Origin: Phyllobacterium zundukense
GTDB taxonomy: Bacteria; Pseudomonadota; Alphaproteobacteria; Rhizobiales; Rhizobiaceae
NCBI RefSeq assembly: GCF_025452195.1
Contig: NZ_CP104973.1
Coordinates: 868,001 to 932,000 of the forward strand
DNA length: 64,000 nucleotides
Reading direction: 5' to 3'
Within the stretch, counting starts at the first letter, position 1. Each line of letters opens with the position of its first letter. Below the pieces are notes generated by a model. The model searched no databases. It saw only the letters and a program-made list of their open reading frames with translations, and had not been told where the DNA came from. Positions 47,635 to 54,476 of the stretch are shown here, piece by piece. The position numbers and the translations under genes were made by a program.

Positions 47635-47643
47635 CCCATGGTA

Positions 47644-48594
47644 TCAAGGCGCTTCACCCGACCCCGTGACAATGGTCTCGGCCGGCGCCTTGATTCTGCC
47701 CTGGCGCTTCAATTGCTGTTCCCGGAAGAAGATGAACAGTCCCGACGCGATGATGAAGCCTGATCCGACGAGCATCGATATGCGCGGCACATCTCCGAAT
47801 ACCAGCCAGCCAAAGACGATCGCCCAGAACAACATCGTGTATTGCAGTGGCGCGACGGTCGCGGCATCCGCAACCTTCAGCGCCCGGTTTACCAGCACGT
47901 GCGCGAGCATGGCGACAACGCCAAGCAATGCCAGCAGAACGAGGTCGCGCAGGCTAACCGGCGTCCACTCGAAGCTGACAGCGACCAGGCCCGCAAGTCC
48001 GGCGCCGACGATCTGCCAGAATACCAGAGTCGTGTCCGGGGTGCCGCGAAGTGAACGCCCAAGCAGCAGCATGAATGCAAAGAACATGCTGCCAAGAATG
48101 GAGATGATCGCCTGCGGGGTCAGCGCCTGTGACGAGGGCTCGAGCGCAATCAGCACGCCGATGAAGCCGACGATGATGGCGGTCCAGCGTCGCCAGCCGA
48201 CGGGCTCCTTCAAGACGAAAGGGGAGACGGCCGCCACATAGATCGGCGCGGCCAGCCAATAGGTCATGACATCGGCGAGCGGCAGATAGACAACGGCGAA
48301 ATAGAAGGCGAAGACTTCAGCTGTCGAAAGAAATACGCGTGCAGCCTGCAGCCAGGGTCGCTCGACCTGAACGATCTTTGCCGGTCCATTGAACCAGAGA
48401 AATGGCGCAAGCACGATAAGTGCCGCGATGCTGCGGATGAACACCACCTGACCGACGGAATAGGTCGATACGAGCCATTTGCCCATGACGTCGTTGAGCG
48501 AGAACATCAACATACCGAGGAGCATAAGCAGAACGCCGCTGCGTGCTGCCGAGGACATGGACGCGCTGGAAAAGCGCGCCGGAGCGGTGGTCAT
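47644..48594 (-). CDS. DMT/EamA-family transporter
   Basis: 316 residues with ten predicted transmembrane segments in two EamA repeats (GVLLMLLGMLMFSLNDVMGKW; ATVAPLQYTMLFWAIVFGWLVF). Members export amino acids or other metabolites; the substrate is unknown. Convergent with the AHSA1 gene and transcribed separately from the TetR gene upstream. Confidence 0.88.
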   Translation of the reverse strand: MTTAPARFSSASMSSAARSGVLLMLLGMLMFSLNDVMGKWLVSTYSVGQVVFIRSIAALIVLAPFLWFNGPAKIVQVERPWLQAARVFLSTAEVFAFYFAVVYLPLADVMTYWLAAPIYVAAVSPFVLKEPVGWRRWTAIIVGFIGVLIALEPSSQALTPQAIISILGSMFFAFMLLLGRSLRGTPDTTLVFWQIVGAGLAGLVAVSFEWTPVSLRDLVLLALLGVVAMLAHVLVNRALKVADAATVAPLQYTMLFWAIVFGWLVFGDVPRISMLVGSGFIIASGLFIFFREQQLKRQGRIKAPAETIVTGSGEAP

Positions 48595-48685
48595 GGGCCG
48601 TTTCCTGGATCACGATGTTTTTTCGATTGCTTTGGGCTATTTTCCGCCGCCAATCCAGCCGAAAAGCACGCAAATCGAAAAACTT

Positions 48686-49294
48686 TTATGAACCCAAGAG
48701 GGTTTCCAGCTGTTTGGCGCATGCTCGCAGTGGCTCGGCGCTCTGGCTCGCCTTGGCCATTGCCATGGCCCCGGAATAACTCGCGACCACCAATGTCGCG
48801 AGATCATGGGCCCGCGATGCGTCGAGATCCGGCCTGTCGGCTCGCAATCTGAGTGAGAGGGCCGAGCGCCAGCGGTCGAAGACAGCATTGACCGCTTCAC
48901 GAAAATCCGTATCCGCCAGCGATAGTTCCAGCGCCAGATTGTTCAACGGGCAGCCGGATACCGCGCGGTTGCGCTCCAGTGTATCGGCCACGCCATTGAA
49001 AACCGCACGAATGCCAGCAGCGGCGGAGGTGGCGGTCATGATGGGCTGGATCGCGGTCTCGTCCACTTCCTTCGCCACACGTTCGGCAATAACTGCGAGA
49101 CCGAGGGTCTTTTTCGTCGCGAAATGATGATGCAGCGCACCGCCGGTCGTCGCTGCGCCGCGCACCACTTCATGGACGCTGGTCGCGTTATAACCGTTTC
49201 GCTGGAAGAGATCGGCAGCAACATCGAGAATACGCGTCCGCATCGCCTGCGGATTATTGATGCGTCTGGGCCGTTCAATGGTGTCCTGCGTCAT
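48686..49294 (-). CDS. TetR-family regulator
   Basis: 202 residues. TetR helix-turn-helix (ILDVAADLFQRNGYNATSV; GGALHHHFATKKTLG) and a C-terminal domain of the AcrR/YxaF type with GCPLNNLALELS. Divergent from the NIPSNAP gene, with two tandem 20-bp repeats between them that are the likely operators. The inducer is unknown. Confidence 0.92.
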   Translation of the reverse strand: MTQDTIERPRRINNPQAMRTRILDVAADLFQRNGYNATSVHEVVRGAATTGGALHHHFATKKTLGLAVIAERVAKEVDETAIQPIMTATSAAAGIRAVFNGVADTLERNRAVSGCPLNNLALELSLADTDFREAVNAVFDRWRSALSLRLRADRPDLDASRAHDLATLVVASYSGAMAMAKASQSAEPLRACAKQLETLLGS

Positions 49295-49329
49295 GATGCG
49301 CCTTTCAAAAACTTAAAATAACAAATTGA

Positions 49330-49372
49330 CAAAACAGGACAACCGGTTTTATCAAAACAGGACAACCGGTTT
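49330..49372. promoter_or_regulatory. Tandem operator repeats between TetR and NIPSNAP genes
   Basis: Two identical 20-bp copies at 49330-49349 and 49353-49372, 23 bp apart, each ending in the palindrome AACCGGTT. They fall just upstream of the NIPSNAP start and near the TetR start, fitting a dimeric repressor that binds two adjacent sites. Confidence 0.8.
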
Positions 49373-49391
49373 GTTTTGGGAGGAACGGTTT

Positions 49392-50147
49392 ATGACCACC
49401 GCCAAGATTGTGCAAAAACTCGACCGTGAACTTCATAGTCCAATTGTTGAGCTGCGCCGCTATACATTGCATCCGGGTCGGCGTGACGATCTGATTTCGC
49501 TTTTCGATGCGCATTTTCTGGAAAGTCAGGAATCATGCGGCATCAAGGTCATCGGCCAGTTCCGCGATATCGATGATCCCGACGCCTTTGTCTGGCTCCG
49601 CGGTTTTGGTGACATGCAGGCTCGCCACCAGGCGCTCACTGCCTTCTATGACGGTCCCGTCTGGGCTGCACATCGCAACGCGGCCAATGATACCATGATC
49701 GACTCGGACGATGTGCTTCTGCTGCGCCCCGCCGGCCGTGACGCCGGTTTTTCCCTTACGCACGAACGTCCTGGACGTGTTTCAGGAACGCCTTCGCATG
49801 CAATCATAGAGGCTGCGACGTATCAGCTAAAAACGTCCGTAGAGGGCTTCCTCGCCTTCTTCGACGATGTCCTTGCGCCGCTCCTGCGCGCGTCCGGAAA
49901 CGACAGCATTGCAACCTTTGCCTCCAATCACAGCCCGAACAGCTTCACACGCTTGCCGATACGCCTCGGTGAGAATGTCGTCGTGGTTTTCTCACGTTTC
50001 GATTCAATTGATGATCAATCGGTGTTCAGAGATTTGCTCGATGACAATCCGGCGTGGCAGGCAGTGCAACAGCGCCTTGCAACCCATCTTATAGCACCGC
50101 CGATCATCACGCGGCTCGCGCCAACCGCAAGGTCATTGTTGAGATAG
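49392..50147 (+). CDS. NIPSNAP-family protein
   Basis: 251 residues. Two ferredoxin-like NIPSNAP domains (IVELRRYTLHPGRRDDLISLFDAHF; IEAATYQLKTSVEGFLAFFDD). The ATG at 49392 has GGGAGG 8 nt upstream and is preferred over an ATG at 49326 that lies before the operators. Family function is unknown in bacteria. It is probably controlled by the divergent TetR protein. Last clearly chromosomal gene before the tRNA. Confidence 0.88.
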   Translation: MTTAKIVQKLDRELHSPIVELRRYTLHPGRRDDLISLFDAHFLESQESCGIKVIGQFRDIDDPDAFVWLRGFGDMQARHQALTAFYDGPVWAAHRNAANDTMIDSDDVLLLRPAGRDAGFSLTHERPGRVSGTPSHAIIEAATYQLKTSVEGFLAFFDDVLAPLLRASGNDSIATFASNHSPNSFTRLPIRLGENVVVVFSRFDSIDDQSVFRDLLDDNPAWQAVQQRLATHLIAPPIITRLAPTARSLLR

Positions 50148-50243
50148 GCGTACGCGCTGCCAAAAAACTTGAGATCAGGGGTTTGCATATCGATGGAATT
50201 CAACTATATGACGACCCGCACCGGCCAATGCTGCCAGCTCTTT

Positions 50244-50317
50244 TGGGGAATAGGTTAACGGTAGACCCACGGACTCTGACTCCGTTAGTCCTGGTTCGAA
50301 TCCAGGTTCCCCAGCCA
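50244..50317 (+). tRNA. tRNA-Gln (CTG anticodon)
   Basis: Acceptor TGGGGAA pairs with TTCCCCA (50307-50313), followed by G and an encoded CCA (50315-50317). The anticodon stem ACGGA/TCCGT holds loop CTCTGAC (anticodon CTG, reading CAG). T arm CCTGG-TTCGAAT-CCAGG is perfect. It marks the edge between ordinary chromosome and the phage-like element, so its 3' end is the probable attachment site. Confidence 0.95.
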
Positions 50318-50401
50318 CTCACATTTTTCACAATAAAATCATATACTTAAGCGAATTAGAAAAACACTAAGTGTTACACCTTAGCGGATGTTCCGTATGG
50401 T

Positions 50402-51223
50402 CTACCAAAAGCCCTGAACCGAATCTGCCCACTGTTGGGCGATCTGAACTACAGCATGCAATGAATCGTAGACTTCCTTGGGATTGTTGTGCATCCAAGA
50501 AATTGCCTCCCAAGCGGCGCTTCCCGCGACACCTCCCGCAATAACTTTGACGCCAGACCAAATTGCCGAGCCAAGCTGTGACAATATGGTTGCTTGAGCA
50601 CGCAGCACGTTTGCATCTGGCACTTCCTTGGCGGTCTCAACTCGCAACGCTGTAGCGGCTTGCTGGGCCCGCTCTATTTGGGCCGAGCTAATAACCTCTG
50701 CATCAATTAACTCTGGCGGATTATTGTGGTTTCTTGGTGCGAGATTTTGACTATACCCCGCAATCGCGGTCTCTAGCCGATCGAGCCGCGAAAGCATTTC
50801 AGTGCGGTAGTCAATTTCTGGGATGTCTCGTGAGACGATTATTCTATTGCCATTTTCGTCTGTTATAGAGTTTCCGTTTTCATCCGCCAGATATTCTTCA
50901 CCATCATCATAGTCATCATCACTTTGGACGGGTCCCCATTCATAAAGTCCATCGCTAGTGATTTGCTCGACCGCTCTTTGCATTGTTTGAAATTCTACAA
51001 CACCGGAAAATTCTGACTGAATTTCATTGTCAGCATCGAATGGCCCCCCGTGAACCCACAAGTAGCCCCCCTCGCGGCTGTTATAGGGAGTCCGGTGGAC
51101 AGGGTCCTCGTAATGCTGGTGGAACCACTCCAGCATTGCTTCAACCTTCTCATCTTCAGTAAGCCTTCGAAACTCCTCCGCTGTGTAGGTAACTTCTCCA
51201 ATTTGATAAGTGTGGTCGGCCAT
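50402..51223 (-). CDS. Uncharacterised protein, possible element cargo
   Basis: 273 residues, acidic, of unknown function. The N-terminal half contains EDPVHRTPYNSREGGYLWVHGG and then GGPFDADNEIQSEF, a motif block that I recall only from uncharacterised proteins. An acidic linker with two related ENGN words (DENGNSITDENGN) follows. The C-terminal part includes a Gly/Ala-rich hydrophobic stretch (GVKVIAGGVAGSAAWEAI) that may be one membrane segment. AT-rich relative to the chromosome. Located at the element's edge next to the att tRNA, a usual place for cargo such as defence genes. Confidence 0.7.
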   Translation of the reverse strand: MADHTYQIGEVTYTAEEFRRLTEDEKVEAMLEWFHQHYEDPVHRTPYNSREGGYLWVHGGPFDADNEIQSEFSGVVEFQTMQRAVEQITSDGLYEWGPVQSDDDYDDGEEYLADENGNSITDENGNRIIVSRDIPEIDYRTEMLSRLDRLETAIAGYSQNLAPRNHNNPPELIDAEVISSAQIERAQQAATALRVETAKEVPDANVLRAQATILSQLGSAIWSGVKVIAGGVAGSAAWEAISWMHNNPKEVYDSLHAVVQIAQQWADSVQGFW

Positions 51224-51313
51224 AGATCGATCTTCTTCGCTTCAAAAACTCTGCCCGCATCAGCTACAACAGAATAAGGAAGCCCGCCGATCTTCACCGG
51301 CGGGCCGAGCTAC

Positions 51314-51454
51314 TTAACGGTTACCCTTTTTTTCGTCCTGAGAAAGGACCGACGCTGCAAGTCGCTTTGCATCGGCAGGGGTAGCCTTCTTAGTTCCCGA
51401 AAGAACCTTTGAGGCAAGGGTCGATACTGGTGAGGAAGATTGTTTCTTCACCAT
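51314..51454 (-). CDS. Small 46-residue Lys/Ser-rich protein
   Basis: Begins MVKKQSSSPVSTLASKVL and ends LSQDEKKGNR. AGGAGG sits 8 nt before the ATG, a very strong site. The start overlaps the end of the HTH gene by 7 nt, so translation is probably coupled. Similar 40-50-residue proteins with an ATPADAKRLAASVLSQDE-like tail occur in Rhizobiales. Function is unknown. Confidence 0.75.
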   Translation of the reverse strand: MVKKQSSSPVSTLASKVLSGTKKATPADAKRLAASVLSQDEKKGNR

Positions 51455-51639
51455 GCTGATGCCCCTCCTGCCGGAGCGACATCAACGAACCGCCTGCCGG
51501 TTTTGATCTCACTGACGCGACCCGGATTTATCCCGAATTGCGCAGCGATATCGTGTTGCATCATATTCTTCGAAAGGAGCCGCTTTATATGTGCGGCCAT
51601 TTCAGGTGTTACGCGCGGAGAGCGCTTTCTATGGGACAT
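51448..51639 (-). CDS. Small helix-turn-helix protein
   Basis: 63 residues. RSPRVTPEMAAHIKRLL, then QHDIAAQFGINPGRVSEIKT, a resolvase/Xre-like helix-turn-helix. A ribosome site AAGGAAAATTTT precedes the ATG at 51639. It overlaps the 46-residue gene downstream. Probably a DNA-binding regulator of the element; the target is unknown. Confidence 0.75.
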   Translation of the reverse strand: MSHRKRSPRVTPEMAAHIKRLLSKNMMQHDIAAQFGINPGRVSEIKTGRRFVDVAPAGGASAW

Positions 51640-52071
51640 AAAATTTTCCTTATGTCGTTGCGCTCCGCCTTGCCCAAGTGACTCGGAGTATGTAGAATCC
51701 CCTAGCTGCAAGGATTCTTATATCCGCTTGAGCATCCGCACGGCAGAGCATTTGCCAATGTGTGCGGCCACGTAGTCTCCGGCACCTTCTGTCCTGCCAG
51801 ACGGTTGGTTGCCGGGTTCTGCGAATCGAACAATCCGAGAACATCGCCAATCTATCGTGAGTCGCGGTGGAGTCCAGATTGAATCTGGCCTTGCAACCAT
51901 ATTTTGTGTGTCCTTCCCCAAAATTCACACCTTATTGCAACATATTGTTAATGCAGGGAAAGAAAAGGTGTTTCGCCAGCGCTGTGGCCCGACTATTCGT
52001 AGCTGAATCCGGTAGAATCAGTCATTCTCCGAATAAATTACACAATCGGCTGTTAAAACGGGTGCGATAAG
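51640..52071. other. Intergenic region without convincing gene
   Basis: 432 bp between the divergent HTH and DUF4145 genes. Several overlapping open frames of 60-92 codons occur on both strands, but they have poor composition and no ribosome sites. The left part is moderately GC-rich, and the right part contains an AT-rich stretch (51900-52060) suitable for promoters. No tRNA, repeat or hairpin was recognised. Confidence 0.45.
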
Positions 52072-52746
52072 ATGGGCTTTTTACTTAGAGATTGTGTGAG
52101 GTGCGGTGTATCAAAGGTCCAAATGATCGCGCGCGGATTCTCCACGTATGACAGTCTGAATTCGGAGGTTTTCTTCGCATGTCAGGCCTGTAACCTCGGG
52201 AGCATCTATCGAGGCCAACCACAAGACGATCCTGTTAAATCTACTTTATTGTTGGACTACGCTCGCCATTTTGATAGCAATCCAATATTCGTTTATCCGG
52301 GTGTTCCGACCGTTTCGACTTACATTCCTGAGCGTGTCGCAAATCTTTATCGCGAGGCGGCACGATGTCGTCGGCTTCAACTCTATGAAGCCGCGGGAGC
52401 AATTTTCAGAAAAGTAATCGATGTAGCTACAAAATACATCTATGCCCATGATTTGCGCCTAGCCGAACGAAATCCCGCTGAAGCTTTGCGGCCGCGCATC
52501 AAGGCTTTAGGCCAGTTAAAAATACTGGAGGATGATATTGTCGAGCTTGCTGATGTCGTAGCCTTAGATGGCAACGATGCTGCACATGACGTCGATCCAT
52601 ACACTGCCAATGAAGCGGAAGCGCTGGAGGAACTGACAGTCGATCTTTTGGAACGCCTCTTTGTTAAACCCGCAAAAATCGCGGCTGTGAGGGCCAAGCA
52701 AATTGCTTCCGGACAACGAAAGCCGGATCCGGTGCCAGAAGGCTGA
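52072..52746 (+). CDS. DUF4145-like protein with N-terminal zinc ribbon
   Basis: 224 residues. Cys pairs CVRCG and CQACN (about residues 8-40) form a likely zinc ribbon. The helical domain LYREAARCRRLQLYEAAGAIFRKVIDVATK and LDGNDAAHDVDPYTANEAEAL fits DUF4145, related to HEPN-type helical domains. DUF4145 is often found with restriction or defence genes and as a cargo gene. It is the only leftward-edge gene on the plus strand with its own terminator. The biochemical function is unknown. Confidence 0.75.
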   Translation: MGFLLRDCVRCGVSKVQMIARGFSTYDSLNSEVFFACQACNLGSIYRGQPQDDPVKSTLLLDYARHFDSNPIFVYPGVPTVSTYIPERVANLYREAARCRRLQLYEAAGAIFRKVIDVATKYIYAHDLRLAERNPAEALRPRIKALGQLKILEDDIVELADVVALDGNDAAHDVDPYTANEAEALEELTVDLLERLFVKPAKIAAVRAKQIASGQRKPDPVPEG

Positions 52747-52762
52747 GCGAAAACAAAGCTAA

Positions 52763-52787
52763 AAAGACCGCCGGGGCGGTCTTTCCA
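52763..52787 (+). terminator. Terminator of the DUF4145 gene
   Basis: AAAGACCGCC and GGCGGTCTTT pair perfectly (9-10 bp, tight GG-rich loop), ending in TCTTTCC, 17 nt after the stop codon. Because the arms begin with A and end with T runs, it could work on both strands. Confidence 0.85.
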
Positions 52788-52808
52788 TTGTCGTATTGAT
52801 GCGCAGTA

Positions 52809-53012
52809 TCAGCCAAGGAAATCGACTGGCAAGTCCGGATCGCAGAAGATCAATCGATCTCCATCCTTGGCAAGGGCACGGCGCTCAATTTCCTCCAGCA
52901 ACGCGGTTGCTTTCGTTACGGCTTCAAGGTGTCCCGACACACTATCCCTGTCGTTCGCCAGTTCATGGAATATCAATTCCAGTACTTTATCGCGGGGCGT
53001 AGCATTGGTCAT
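52809..53012 (-). CDS. Small hypothetical protein
   Basis: 67 residues (MTNATPRDKVLELIFHELAN; EEIERRALAKDGDRLIFCDP). AAGGAGG lies 7 nt before the ATG, with a GTG immediately before it. It overlaps the stop of the upstream small gene, so the two form a coupled pair. No known domain recognised. Confidence 0.6.
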   Translation of the reverse strand: MTNATPRDKVLELIFHELANDRDSVSGHLEAVTKATALLEEIERRALAKDGDRLIFCDPDLPVDFLG

Positions 53013-53206
53013 CACGCGGCCTCCTTTACCGAAGGTTCGCAGTCATCGCGAATGCTATCCGGCCATATGTCTAGCACTTCGCCAAGAATGATCGTGATCC
53101 GGGAACGAGGGTCAAGCAGCGGATCGTCGGAAGGCGCGGCTACGATCTGATCGAGCGCCGCGTGATAGTCGTCAGTGTTTACGTATAAAGGCATTTTTGA
53201 ACCCAT
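53012..53206 (-). CDS. Small acidic hypothetical protein
   Basis: 64 residues (PLYVNTDDYHAALDQIVAA; ITIILGEVLDIWPDSIRDD). The start is either the ATG at 53206 or one at 53194; neither has a clear ribosome site. Coupled to the following 67-residue gene by overlapping stop and start codons. No known domain. Confidence 0.55.
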   Translation of the reverse strand: MGSKMPLYVNTDDYHAALDQIVAAPSDDPLLDPRSRITIILGEVLDIWPDSIRDDCEPSVKEAA

Positions 53207-53298
53207 GAGCTAGTGTTTACGAGCGGAATCATGAGTCAAAGCCGGAGATTTGGCAAGCAGAAAATGAGAAAAAATGGAACAAAAACAATTAGTTATAG

Positions 53299-54342
53299 TC
53301 AGCGCTGACTGACTTTTCCTGCCGATTTGCCCGCATTCCTGGCCTTTAGCCGCGCTATGACCCTCTTACGATCCGCCTCATATTCAGCTTGCGCTGATTT
53401 CCGCAAAGCCTGAGACGCCGCATAGGGTTCACCGGAGAAGCCTCTGAACGGTGCGTTTCGGCTGCGAGCGCTGTTCCAAGCCAAATCTTTTAGCGCGTAA
53501 GAAACCCAACCATCGTCCGGAAGCTCGCTTGTGTGGCATTGATGCTGCCGAACCTGAGCCCATTCGCCGCCCGCCTTTCTAAGTGCTTTGCGTGCCAATG
53601 TGGCGTCTGAGCCCGGAAGTATGACTTCGCCGTGAATGTGCAAACGCTTTAGGCTCTGCGCCGCCTCTATCACAAACCAGCAATCGACCTTACGTCCATA
53701 TGCTGCCTTCAGTTCCAACTGAATACGCTTGTGAAGCCATGACGCGGCGGAAAGCTGCTTACGCGCAAGCTCCTCAATATCCGGCCTGAGATTCAGTGAG
53801 AAGGAGTGAACCGTGCCAAGATGCGAACCGGCGTCGTGAAGGTGAACGGCTTGGAACCAGAACGTGAGATCGCGCCACGGTGCCGGAACCTTCCATTGAT
53901 GCAGATGGGTATCGACGGGCTGTTGGCGTTGGCGGAGGGATCGATCCAGCTTGCTCGGTTTCGGTGATGGCGCCCGGGCGGCTTTTTGGGCGGCTGCTAG
54001 GGCTCCCATCTTCTTCAGCAATCGTGAGGGCGAGGTTCCGTGGTTGCCGGTGAGAGTATCAGCGTAGGTAGGCTTGTATGCGCCCCTCCCTGTAACTGAA
54101 GTCTCTATAGAAACAGGGGTAAGCCGCTCTTGCCTAAGTTCTTGGAAATAAGGGAAGAAATGAGCGTCCCGCATACTGAATTTCGGGTGATGCCGTTTTC
54201 CAAAATTGGCAACTGGCTTCGGTTCATTATCATTGGCTTCTTTTACAGTATCAATTGGTATATATTGACACTGAACAGAAAAATTGTTGTCATTTGCAGC
54301 AACATTTTCCTGCACTTCCCGAAAAGGTATGCTATAATTCAT
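53299..54342 (-). CDS. Probable HUH-type endonuclease / replication initiator-like protein
   Basis: 347 residues. The C-terminal half has the rolling-circle initiator pattern: hydrophobic-His-x-His as LKRLHIHGEVIL (about 232-243), then VSYALKDL (about 280-287), whose YxxK fits the catalytic Tyr motif 3. A basic tail (KRVIARLKARNAGK) follows. The N-terminal 130 residues are low in known features. HUH enzymes nick single strands to start rolling-circle replication or transfer. No nicking origin or helicase was seen, so the identity is a motif-based inference. Confidence 0.6.
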   Translation of the reverse strand: MNYSIPFREVQENVAANDNNFSVQCQYIPIDTVKEANDNEPKPVANFGKRHHPKFSMRDAHFFPYFQELRQERLTPVSIETSVTGRGAYKPTYADTLTGNHGTSPSRLLKKMGALAAAQKAARAPSPKPSKLDRSLRQRQQPVDTHLHQWKVPAPWRDLTFWFQAVHLHDAGSHLGTVHSFSLNLRPDIEELARKQLSAASWLHKRIQLELKAAYGRKVDCWFVIEAAQSLKRLHIHGEVILPGSDATLARKALRKAGGEWAQVRQHQCHTSELPDDGWVSYALKDLAWNSARSRNAPFRGFSGEPYAASQALRKSAQAEYEADRKRVIARLKARNAGKSAGKVSQR

Positions 54343-54370
54343 CCATAAACCCAATAGCCAAGTGGTTTAA

Positions 54371-54410
54371 GGGCTGGATCGTTGTTTAGCGGCGCGATCC
54401 AGCCCTCTTT
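54371..54410. terminator. Hairpin downstream of the tape measure gene
   Basis: Perfect 11-bp stem (GGGCTGGATCG at 54371-54381 with 54395-54405) and a 13-nt loop, followed on the plus strand by TCTTTATTTC. It lies between the tape measure gene (ends 54477) and the HUH-like gene (starts 54342). The U-rich side is on the plus strand, so its role for minus-strand late transcription is less certain. Confidence 0.55.
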
Positions 54411-54476
54411 ATTTCAACAGTATAGCAAACATTTCAGAGAACATCAGATATATTTTGGTAGTGCTTGAAAAAAGTG

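Noticed and set aside
51650..51928. Minus-strand frame of 92 codons in the AT/GC-mixed gap
   Set aside because: Arg/Cys-rich composition, no ribosome site, and overlaps other weak frames.
54350..54420. Second possible tRNA-like structure (AGCC...GGCT D-arm-like plus stem)
   Set aside because: The hairpin is explained as a terminator; no acceptor pairing or T arm could be found.
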